Shown here one piece after another: positions 1 through 5,485 of a stretch of DNA of 5,485 bases. The notes beneath the pieces were generated by a model. That model was not told where the DNA came from and did no database searches. It saw only the letters and a list, made by a program, of their open reading frames with translations. The position numbers were made by a program, and so were the translations under genes. Location: positions 1 to 5,485 of the forward strand of contig SKKV01000297.1 in assembly GCA_007123575.1 (NCBI GenBank), given 5' to 3'. The stretch's first letter is position 1. The number at the start of each line of letters is the position of its first letter. This DNA is from Wenzhouxiangella sp. (lineage in GTDB: Bacteria > Pseudomonadota > Gammaproteobacteria > Xanthomonadales > Wenzhouxiangellaceae).

Positions 1-328
1 TCATGAACGCACTCAAGCCCATCACGCAAACCATGGTGACCAGCATGGTCCGAAGCCAACTGGCACCGCTAAGCCGGCCAACGACCCGCCCCATGGTATC
101 GATGACGCCGGTTTTCTCCAGCGCCGCAGAGATGATGAACATGGCACCAATCGTGATCGGCGCGTGATTGCTGAATGATCCCAACAGTTCGACCGGGCTG
201 AGAATGCCGGCCACCAGCAGCGCGGCCACGCCAATCATGGCAGTCACGTCGGGGGGGAAACGCTCGCGGATGAAGCTCAAGAAAACAAGTGCCAGTACAA
301 TCAGAACGATGGCGACCTGCAGGCTCAT
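1..328 (-). CDS. SLC13/DASS-family permease, N-terminal part (runs off the left edge)
   Basis: An open frame on the minus strand encodes 109 residues from an ATG at 328-326 to the window edge, so the gene is cut by the window rather than visibly broken. The product begins with a hydrophobic helix (residues about 3-20), a short charged loop (RERFPPDV, 21-28), a second helix (29-45), a re-entrant-like stretch with FSNHAPITI (52-60), a helix ending in ALEKTGVID (69-77), and a helix reaching LSAFM at 105-109. In DASS carriers an Asn-Asn or Asn-Thr motif normally follows this point. The order and spacing match the N-terminus of the complete permease encoded at 433-2211, so the two are paralogues. 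The family moves anions such as di- and tricarboxylates or sulfate, usually driven by Na+. The substrate cannot be read here, and whether RCK_C domains are present lies outside the window. The start is chosen by fit to the paralogue; the ribosome-binding site is weak. Family confident, substrate unknown. Confidence 0.85.
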   Translation of the reverse strand, partial: MSLQVAIVLIVLALVFLSFIRERFPPDVTAMIGVAALLVAGILSPVELLGSFSNHAPITIGAMFIISAALEKTGVIDTMGRVVGRLSGASWLRTMLVTMVCVMGLSAFM

Positions 329-432
329 ACACTTCAAACTTGTGCATTCGGGGCTGCTAGTGTAGCGTCTGGCTGCGCTCAGACGCCAGCCGTTCGGGCG
401 AGCACCAATACCTGTAGCTTTGCGGGGCAACT
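329..432. promoter_or_regulatory. Divergent intergenic region between two permease genes
   Basis: These 104 bp separate the start codons of two divergently transcribed permease genes and must hold the promoter or promoters for both unless one is read from elsewhere. No good sigma-70 pair is visible on either strand. On the minus strand TACACT (364-359) is a 4/6 match to a -10 box, but it has no convincing -35. The only clear structure is an inverted repeat at 365-386. The stretch is too short for a cobalamin riboswitch plus promoters, and no conserved B12-box-like sequence was recognised. The regulatory role is inferred from gene orientation. Confidence 0.45.
365..386. repeat. 7-bp perfect inverted repeat in the divergent region
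   Basis: GCGTCTG at 365-371 pairs perfectly with CAGACGC at 380-386 around an 8-nt spacer. A competing pairing, CTGGC (369-373) with GCCAG (385-389), overlaps it, so a transcript could form either hairpin but not both. Neither stem is followed by a T-run, so it is not an intrinsic terminator. Its position between divergent promoters would suit a repressor or activator operator, or a 5'-leader hairpin of the minus-strand gene. The repeat itself is directly seen; the function is inference. Confidence 0.4.
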
Positions 433-2211
433 ATGCAACTTGACCAAATCCTGGCTTTCCTGGTCCTGGCCGCCACGCTGGGCATGTTCATCTGGGGCCG
501 CTTTCGCTACGACGTGGTTGCCGCCATGGCCCTGATTGCGGTCTGCCTGCTGGGCCTGATCGATCTCAATACGGCCATTTCTGGCTTTGGTAACCCAGCG
601 GTGATCACGGTCGCGGCCGTGCTGGTGATCAGCCAGGCCCTGAAGAACTCGGGCGTGGTCGAGCTGATTGGCGAGAAGCTCGACCCTTTGAGCGTGTCAC
701 CGGTGCTGCATATCGGCTCCATGACCCTGGTCGTGGCCGTGGCCTCGGCGTTCATGAACAACGTCGGGGCCATGGCGGTGATGCTGCCGGTGGCCCTGGC
801 CAGCTGCGCGCGCCGCGATCGCTCACCGGCCATCGTGCTGATGCCGCTGGCGTTTGGCTCGTTGCTGGGCGGCCTGATGACGATGATCGGCACGCCACCG
901 AACATTCTCATTGCCCAATACCGGGCCGAGGCCCTGGGTGAGAGCTTCGGCATGTTCGACTACGCCTGGGTGGGCGCGCCCGTCGCCCTGGTCGGCGTGC
1001 TGTTTGTCTCGGTGATCGGCTGGCGCCTGTTGCCCAAGGAACGACGCGGCAAGCGCAGCCCCGACCAGCTGTTCGAAATCGATGACTATTTCACCGAGGT
1101 CAAGATCGAGGAAGACTCACCGCTGATTGGCAAGCGCTACGCGGAAATGCAGAGCCTGCTGGGCGAAGACGTCGAACTGACCGGTCGACTCAATGACGCC
1201 GGTCGCCTGAGCCGGATTGATCGCTCCGCGAAAATCAAGGCCGACGACCTGCTCATCGTCAAGGCCGACACCGCCGATCTGCGCTCGGCCCTGGACGACC
1301 ACCGCCTCGCCCTGGCCTCGGAAACCCCGGCCAAGATTCTGGAAATGGAAGCCAACGACCTGGTGTTGATGGAAGCGGTGGTCTCACCGGGTTCCCGCAT
1401 TGCCGGGCGTACAGTCCACGTCTTCGAGCGCTGGGCCGCGCAGCGCCTGCACGTGTTGGCCATTGGCCGCCAGGGCAAACCGATTCGGCGCCGTCTGAAA
1501 GACGTGCAGATCCAGGAAGGCGACGTGCTGCTGATGCGCGGCGACGAGGTCGACCTGAGTGAAACCTTGAGCCGCTTGAGCCTGCTGCCCCTGCCGGAGC
1601 GCGGCCTGCAGCTGACCTCACCGCGACGCGTGCTGACCTCGCTGCTGGTGTTTGCCGTGGCGATCGGCTTTGGCGTCTCCGGCGTTCTGCCAACGGCGGT
1701 TGCCTTTATCGGTGCCATCATTGCCTACGTACTGCTGAACATTCTTTCAACGCGCGAGCTCTACAACGCCATCGACTGGCCCATCATTGTGCTGCTGGGC
1801 GCCCTGATCCCGGTCGGCCAGGCCCTGGAAAACACCGGCGCTACCCTGTTGATCGCCGAGCAGCTGGTCAATCTCACCGACGCCCTGCCAATCTGGGCCT
1901 TGCTCGGCCTGGTCATGATCGTGACCATGTTCTTGTCCGACATCATCAACAACGCCGCTACCGTGGTCGTGATGGCGCCGATAGGCATTGCCATTGCCAA
2001 TGTGACCGGCGTTTCGCCCGATCCCTTCCTGATGGCGATTGCGATCGCCGCTTCCTGCGCCTTTCTGACCCCGATTGGTCATCAGAGCAACACCCTGGTC
2101 ATGGGTGCCGGCGGCTACCATTTCGGCGACTACTGGCGCATGGGCCTGCCCTTGGAAATCCTGATCCTGATCATGAGCATTCCGCTATTAATGTGGATCT
2201 GGCCGCTGTGA
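433..2211 (+). CDS. SLC13-family permease with two TrkA_C (RCK_C) domains
   Basis: This is a complete 592-residue inner-membrane carrier. The first membrane half (residues about 5-200) has the family motifs ASAFMNN (104-110) and MIGTPPNI (151-158). A hydrophilic insert at about 212-390 holds two tandem RCK_C/TrkA_C domains, roughly 218-290 and 303-380; the second shows VVSPGSRIAGRTV and the closing QEGDVLLMRG. The second membrane half (about 398-592) repeats the inverted topology with SDIINNAAT (502-510) and TPIGHQSNTLVMG (546-558). This architecture matches E. coli YfbS and the Chlamydomonas SAC1/SLT group, some of which handle sulfate, but substrates across the group vary and most are untested. 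RCK_C domains usually bind small ligands or nucleotides, so gating of transport is likely. The ATG at 433 follows a weak GGGG at 424-427. It overlaps the btuF-like gene downstream, so the two are probably co-transcribed. Family very secure; substrate open. Confidence 0.93.
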   Translation: MQLDQILAFLVLAATLGMFIWGRFRYDVVAAMALIAVCLLGLIDLNTAISGFGNPAVITVAAVLVISQALKNSGVVELIGEKLDPLSVSPVLHIGSMTLVVAVASAFMNNVGAMAVMLPVALASCARRDRSPAIVLMPLAFGSLLGGLMTMIGTPPNILIAQYRAEALGESFGMFDYAWVGAPVALVGVLFVSVIGWRLLPKERRGKRSPDQLFEIDDYFTEVKIEEDSPLIGKRYAEMQSLLGEDVELTGRLNDAGRLSRIDRSAKIKADDLLIVKADTADLRSALDDHRLALASETPAKILEMEANDLVLMEAVVSPGSRIAGRTVHVFERWAAQRLHVLAIGRQGKPIRRRLKDVQIQEGDVLLMRGDEVDLSETLSRLSLLPLPERGLQLTSPRRVLTSLLVFAVAIGFGVSGVLPTAVAFIGAIIAYVLLNILSTRELYNAIDWPIIVLLGALIPVGQALENTGATLLIAEQLVNLTDALPIWALLGLVMIVTMFLSDIINNAATVVVMAPIGIAIANVTGVSPDPFLMAIAIAASCAFLTPIGHQSNTLVMGAGGYHFGDYWRMGLPLEILILIMSIPLLMWIWPL

Positions 2212-3038
2212 CCGCGCCGAAGAAAGGATCCCGAGCGGCGCTGATCTCCTCACTGGGGCTGGCCGCCGGCCTGCTCCTCATCGCCAGCGCCAGCATGGCC
2301 GGGCAGGCACGCATCGTGACCCTGGCCCCGCACCTGACTGAACTGGCCTACAGCGCAGGTCTAGGCGACAAGCTGGTCGGCGTGGTCGAATACAGCGACT
2401 ACCCGCCGGACGCGGCCGAACTGCCCAGCATCGGCAATGCCTTCCGCTTCGACATGGAAACCATCATGGTGCTCGGCGCCACCCGGGCCCTGGCCTGGGA
2501 AGGTGGTACGCCGCAAGCCGTTGGCCGGCAACTGGAAGCGCTGGGCGTCGAGGTGACCTGGATTCAAACCCGAAGCCTGGATGACATCACCGCCGCCCTA
2601 ATCAAGCTGGCCGAGCTGGCCAGCGACGCAAGTTCTGGTCAGGCTGCTGCCAAAACCCTGGAACAGGCGCTGACCGAACGCCGCGAAACCGAGATCGAGC
2701 CGCGCGGCAGCGCTTTCTACCAGGTATCCTCCCGCCCGCTCTATACTCTGGGCAGTCGTCATGTCATCAACGAAGTGCTGGCCCTGTGCGGGCTCGAAAA
2801 TCTGTTCTCTGACCTGGATATCGAGGCCGCCGTTGTCGATCTGGAAGCCGTCCTGGCCCGCCAGCCCGACTGGATCATCGTCAGCGAGGAATCCGGCAAT
2901 CCGACACGGCCGAGCCCCTGGCAAGCGCGCGGATTCCCGGCCCAACGACTGCTCAAACTCGACCCAAGCGTCCTGATCCGCCCCACCCCACGGATCATCG
3001 AAGGCGTGGACATGCTGTGCAGGCTGACGGCACTTTAG
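2208..3038 (+). CDS. btuF: BtuF-like corrinoid-binding periplasmic protein
   Basis: A class III periplasmic binding protein of the BtuF type, which delivers vitamin B12 or related corrinoids to a BtuCD importer. A signal peptide is clear: basic MTAPKKGSR, a hydrophobic core at about 10-28, and probable cleavage after AGQA (residue 34). The mature part opens with RIVTLAPHLTELAYSAG, then VGVVEYSDYPP, AWEGG (96-100), the helix linker at about 125-165, VLARQPDWIIV (215-225), and the closing PTPRIIEGVDMLC. All align readily by eye with E. coli BtuF. Glu84 and Glu213 (this numbering) match E. coli Glu72 and Glu202, which dock on BtuC. E. coli Trp66 and Trp196, which line the B12 pocket, appear to be replaced by Ala. 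I chose the GTG at 2208 because it forms a GTGA overlap with the upstream stop and gives a normal signal peptide; a GTG at 2193 would add five residues. At 276 residues the length is normal. No btuC or btuD is in view. Confidence 0.87.
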   Translation: MTAPKKGSRAALISSLGLAAGLLLIASASMAGQARIVTLAPHLTELAYSAGLGDKLVGVVEYSDYPPDAAELPSIGNAFRFDMETIMVLGATRALAWEGGTPQAVGRQLEALGVEVTWIQTRSLDDITAALIKLAELASDASSGQAAAKTLEQALTERRETEIEPRGSAFYQVSSRPLYTLGSRHVINEVLALCGLENLFSDLDIEAAVVDLEAVLARQPDWIIVSEESGNPTRPSPWQARGFPAQRLLKLDPSVLIRPTPRIIEGVDMLCRLTAL

Positions 3039-3052
3039 CCGGTCGGTGTAAA
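3024..3052 (+). promoter_or_regulatory. Possible weak sigma-70 promoter for the hydrolase gene
   Basis: CTGACG (3024-3029) and TGTAAA (3047-3052) lie 17 bp apart, each matching 4 of 6 consensus bases. The element straddles the btuF stop codon and lies about 95 bp upstream of the ATG of the hydrolase gene. It would let that gene be transcribed separately from the permease-btuF pair. Matches this weak occur by chance, so this is only a candidate. Confidence 0.2.
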
Positions 3053-3147
3053 CTTTCGGGCATGCAGAACTGTGATAGAGAGCGGCTTCTTCCATCCACC
3101 CTGCAGACTAGTGGCGTTATTTGCGACATGTTGACTGGCTGGCACTC

Positions 3148-4830
3148 ATGCTGAGCAAGCCGACGCTAAGCACCGCACCGCTGGAACCGCTGGAGCGCTT
3201 TCGACTGTCGCTGTCGACAACCGGTTTACTGGTGGCTACCTTGTTTTTTGCCACCTCGCTGTCGCCCAGCCTGGTGCCGCGGCCGTTCATGATGCAGGCG
3301 CTGCTGTCGGGCGTGGCCCTGGCAGCGGGTTATGCGGTAGGCGTTTTCCTGCACTGGCTGTGGCATTTCATGGAGCTGCCCGAGCTGCGTGACCGGGTGC
3401 TGCTGGTCTCCAAGATCATTGCCTGGTTGCTGTGCGTCACGGTGGCCATTGCCTTTCTGGTTCGCGCCTCGGCCTGGCAGAACAGCGTGCGCGAGCTGAT
3501 GATGATGCCGCCTGTGGAAACCGCAAGGCCATTCTCAGTCGGCCTGATTGCCGCGCTGGTGTTCGTGTTTCTGCTGGCCCTAGCACGCCTGTTTCTGTTC
3601 ATCAAGCGCAGCGTGGCTCACCGGGTTGACCGGGTGGTACCAACGCGGATTTCGCTGGTCATCGGTGCGCTGGTTGCGGTGCTGCTGTTCTGGGGCGTGA
3701 TTTCCGGCGTCCTGGCCCGTTTTGCTCTAAACAGCTTCGATGCCTCGTTCCAGCAACTAGACCTCTTGATCGAAGACGAACTCGACCCGCCCAACGACCC
3801 CCGCCACACCGGCTCTGAAGCCTCGCTGCTGGCCTGGGATGATCTCGGTCGCCAGGGCCGTCGCTTTATTGCCCAAACCCCCAGCACGGACGAGTTGGCC
3901 AGGATCAGTCCTGGTCCCGTCATGGAGCCGATTCGGATTTATGTCGGCCTTAATTCCGGCGAAAGCATCGAGCAGCGCTCCGCCCTGGCGCTTGCGGAAA
4001 TGGAACGGCTGGGTGCTTTTGAACGCGATTATCTGGTCGTGATCACGCCCACCGGCACCGGCTGGGTTGACCCCGGCGGCATTCGCAGCCTCGAATACCT
4101 GGTCGGCGGAAATGTGGCCAGCGTGGCCGTGCAGTATTCCTATCTGCCAAGCTGGCTGTCGCTACTGGCCCAAGCCGAATATGGGCAGGAGACGGCGCGC
4201 ATCTTGTTCGACCTGGTTTATCGCACCTGGCGCGAGCTGCCGGCCGACAGCCGGCCCCGCCTCTACCTGCATGGCCTGAGCCTGGGGGCGCTCAACTCGC
4301 AGCGTTCGGCGGATATCTGGGACCTGGTTGGCGATCCGATTGACGGTGCCTTGTGGAGCGGCCCGCCGTTTCGCAGCAACACCTGGCAGTGGGCGACCGA
4401 GCAGCGCAATCCCGGCTCACCGGCCTGGCTGCCGCGCTTTCGCGACGGCTCGGTGATTCGCTTCGCCAACCAGCACGGCGGCCTGGACGATTTCGCCGCG
4501 CCGTGGGGACCCTTTCGGGTGGTTTACCTGCAGTACGCCAGCGACCCGATCAGCTTCTTCTCCACCAGCGCCTTGTATCGCGAGCCGGCCTGGATGCGCG
4601 GCCAGCGTGGGCCGGATGTTTCGCCCAAGCTACGCTGGTATCCGATCGTGACTTTTCTGCAGCTGGCCGCCGACATCGCCGCCGCCGAAGTCGCGCCGAT
4701 TGGCTATGGCCATGCCTATGCCACCGAGCATTACATCGATGCCTGGCAGGCCATGATCGAAGCACCGGGTTGGGATGATGAGCGTCTTGAGCGCCTGAAA
4801 CAGAAAATTGGCAATTTGCAGGGTGATTAA
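3148..4830 (+). CDS. Integral-membrane alpha/beta-hydrolase (Abhydrolase_9, COG4425 type)
   Basis: The product has 560 residues. The N-terminal part has five predicted membrane helices at about 22-42, 47-72, 84-105, 129-152 and 168-190, with the TSLSPSLVPRP motif (36-46) typical of the Abhydrolase_9 N-terminal domain. The C-terminal half (about 255-550) is an alpha/beta-hydrolase fold. Its nucleophile elbow HGLSLGALNSQ puts the likely catalytic Ser at 378. YASDPISFF offers Asp466 and GYGHAY offers His522, giving a plausible Ser-Asp-His triad. TPTGTGWVDP (300-309) and GNVASVAVQYSYLPSW are also family-like. Members are predicted membrane hydrolases with no established substrate known to me; a lipid or ester is a guess. 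The ATG at 3148 was chosen; an in-frame TTG at 3121 would add nine residues, and neither has a good ribosome-binding site. The 3' end overlaps the convergent Dph6-like gene by 4 nt. Family confident, function unknown. Confidence 0.88.
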   Translation: MLSKPTLSTAPLEPLERFRLSLSTTGLLVATLFFATSLSPSLVPRPFMMQALLSGVALAAGYAVGVFLHWLWHFMELPELRDRVLLVSKIIAWLLCVTVAIAFLVRASAWQNSVRELMMMPPVETARPFSVGLIAALVFVFLLALARLFLFIKRSVAHRVDRVVPTRISLVIGALVAVLLFWGVISGVLARFALNSFDASFQQLDLLIEDELDPPNDPRHTGSEASLLAWDDLGRQGRRFIAQTPSTDELARISPGPVMEPIRIYVGLNSGESIEQRSALALAEMERLGAFERDYLVVITPTGTGWVDPGGIRSLEYLVGGNVASVAVQYSYLPSWLSLLAQAEYGQETARILFDLVYRTWRELPADSRPRLYLHGLSLGALNSQRSADIWDLVGDPIDGALWSGPPFRSNTWQWATEQRNPGSPAWLPRFRDGSVIRFANQHGGLDDFAAPWGPFRVVYLQYASDPISFFSTSALYREPAWMRGQRGPDVSPKLRWYPIVTFLQLAADIAAAEVAPIGYGHAYATEHYIDAWQAMIEAPGWDDERLERLKQKIGNLQGD

Positions 4831-5485
4831 GGGGATCGGAGCAGCTCAAGCATGGCGTAGCGGTTGTGCGTCAGTACTGTTTGACCAGTACTGATGTTCA
4901 GCGGGCTGTTGAAGATTGGGCCGTCGTGGACGAAGCTGTGAAATTCGCCGTTTTCGCCGCAGGGATCGACGCCATCCGGCAAGTCTGCCAGCAGGTCTTG
5001 GTCAAGTTCACGGCCAAGGAAGTTCTGATCCAGCAAATGCGTATCGACACAGCTTAAGCGGGCACGAAACCCCCTGGCAATCAGGTCGCGAGCCATTGCT
5101 GGCGTGGCCTCCTGCCACAGCGGGAACACCGGCTCGAAACCCAGCCGGGCAAACAAGGCCTCGCGCCACTGCCGAATATCGGCCAGAAAAAGATCGCCGC
5201 AGGCAACATGTCTGACCCCCTGCTTGCGCCATTGCTTGAATTCTGCAGCCAGGCGCTGCTCGTAGGTGGCGTTATCGCCATCCTCGGGCAAAGGCACCAG
5301 AGACAGCGGCAGCCCAATGGCATCAGACTGAGCCATGATCAGCTCGCGCGAGGTGCCGTGCATGGCCACGCGCCCGTTACGCTCGTTGATTGTGGTTACC
5401 AGGCTGACAATGCGCCAGGCAGGGTCGCCCAGCAGGCGATCAACCATGTAGATGCTGTCTTTACCGCCTGAAGACAGCGCCAGGA
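4827..5485 (-). CDS. Dph6/MJ0570-family PP-loop ATPase (5' end outside the window)
   Basis: The frame stays open to the right edge, and 218 residues are visible. At its edge it reads ALSSGGKDSIY, with the PP-loop SGGKDS encoded at 5454-5471, so the true start is outside the window; the ATG at 5447 is internal and would remove the ATP site. Further family marks are VAMHGTSRELIMAQSDAIGLP, the stretch CGDLFLADIRQWRE, and the signature DPCGENGEFHSFVHDGPIF encoded at 4911-4967, equivalent to the GE-G-E-[YF] motif of diphthine-ammonia ligase. In eukaryotes and archaea Dph6 amidates diphthine on elongation factor 2 using ATP and ammonium. Bacteria lack diphthamide, so the bacterial target is unknown; an ATP-dependent amidation or adenylation is inferred. 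It is cytosolic, with no signal or membrane segment. Only a few residues are probably missing. It converges on the hydrolase gene with overlapping stops. Confidence 0.9.
   Translation of the reverse strand, partial: LALSSGGKDSIYMVDRLLGDPAWRIVSLVTTINERNGRVAMHGTSRELIMAQSDAIGLPLSLVPLPEDGDNATYEQRLAAEFKQWRKQGVRHVACGDLFLADIRQWREALFARLGFEPVFPLWQEATPAMARDLIARGFRARLSCVDTHLLDQNFLGRELDQDLLADLPDGVDPCGENGEFHSFVHDGPIFNSPLNISTGQTVLTHNRYAMLELLRSP
4871..4894. repeat. 9-bp perfect inverted repeat near the convergent gene ends
   Basis: TCAGTACTG (4871-4879) and CAGTACTGA (4886-4894) are perfect inverted copies around a 6-nt spacer. The repeat lies inside the last codons of the Dph6-like gene, in its STGQTVLT segment, and about 40 nt beyond the stop of the hydrolase gene on the other strand. 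Transcripts of either strand would form the same hairpin. There is no following T-run on the plus strand, so it is not a classical intrinsic terminator. It could protect the hydrolase mRNA 3' end or be a coding coincidence. Confidence 0.4.

Noticed and set aside
69..347. 92-codon minus-strand frame starting at an ATG at 347 upstream of the left permease start
   Set aside because: It is out of frame with the hydrophobic permease sequence, and its product is His/Arg/Cys-rich with no membrane segments, so it is a shadow of the partial permease gene.
329..432. Cobalamin riboswitch upstream of the permease-btuF pair
   Set aside because: The space is only 104 bp, shorter than a typical cobalamin riboswitch (about 200 nt), and no B12-box-like conserved core was seen.
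507..953. 148-codon open frame antisense to the permease
   Set aside because: It overlaps conserved membrane segments of the permease and has no domain-like features or start context.
1137..1721. Long open frames on the minus strand (to 194 codons) inside the permease gene
   Set aside because: They lie antisense to the RCK_C and second membrane part of a well-conserved gene and their products are Arg/Ser-rich with no recognisable motif, as expected of antisense frames in GC-rich DNA.
2598..3095. 165-codon minus-strand frame opposite the btuF-like gene
   Set aside because: It mirrors conserved BtuF codons and its product shows no family resemblance; an extension of about 57 bp past btuF is not enough support.
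3039..3147. Intrinsic terminator between the btuF-like and hydrolase genes
   Set aside because: No GC-rich stem followed by a T-run is present; GCATGC and CTGCAG here are only short palindromes.
4353..4778. 141-codon plus-strand frame inside the hydrolase gene
   Set aside because: It is a frame-shifted reading of the catalytic domain with Arg/Ala-rich, low-complexity output; the hydrolase frame carries the expected motifs without interruption.

Overview
The window looks like chromosomal DNA from a fairly GC-rich, Gram-negative proteobacterium, most likely a gammaproteobacterium. This rests on the overall base composition, the codon choice, a BtuF-type periplasmic protein with a clear signal peptide, and the tight gene packing. 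Nothing here fixes the genus. There are no RNA genes, insertion sequences, CRISPR arrays or phage genes, and composition is even throughout. It reads as ordinary core or near-core chromosome with several poorly characterised proteins.

Layout from left to right. (1) The N-terminal 109 codons of an SLC13/DASS-type permease run leftward off the left edge. (2) A 104-bp divergent intergenic region carries one perfect 7-bp inverted repeat. (3) A complete 592-codon SLC13-family permease with two cytoplasmic TrkA_C/RCK_C domains runs rightward. (4) A BtuF-like corrinoid-binding periplasmic protein overlaps its 3' end. (5) After a gap of about 109 bp comes a five-helix membrane protein with a C-terminal alpha/beta-hydrolase domain (Abhydrolase_9 type). 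(6) A PP-loop ATPase of the Dph6/MJ0570 family comes in from the right edge on the minus strand. Its stop codon overlaps that of the hydrolase in a shared TTAA.

How the genes relate. The two permeases are N-terminal paralogues transcribed away from each other, so the region between them probably holds the promoters of both. The second permease and the btuF-like gene overlap (GTGA junction, or 19 bp if the upstream GTG is used) and are almost certainly co-transcribed. The hydrolase could be a third cistron or have its own weak promoter at the end of btuF. No btuB, btuC or btuD is visible, so the corrinoid-uptake role of the BtuF-like protein depends on partners outside the window. The best leads are the coupling of an RCK_C-gated anion permease to a BtuF-like protein whose ligand pocket appears altered, and a bacterial Dph6-like enzyme whose substrate cannot be eukaryotic diphthine. 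None of the starts has a strong Shine-Dalgarno sequence, so the exact N-termini are less certain than the reading frames.
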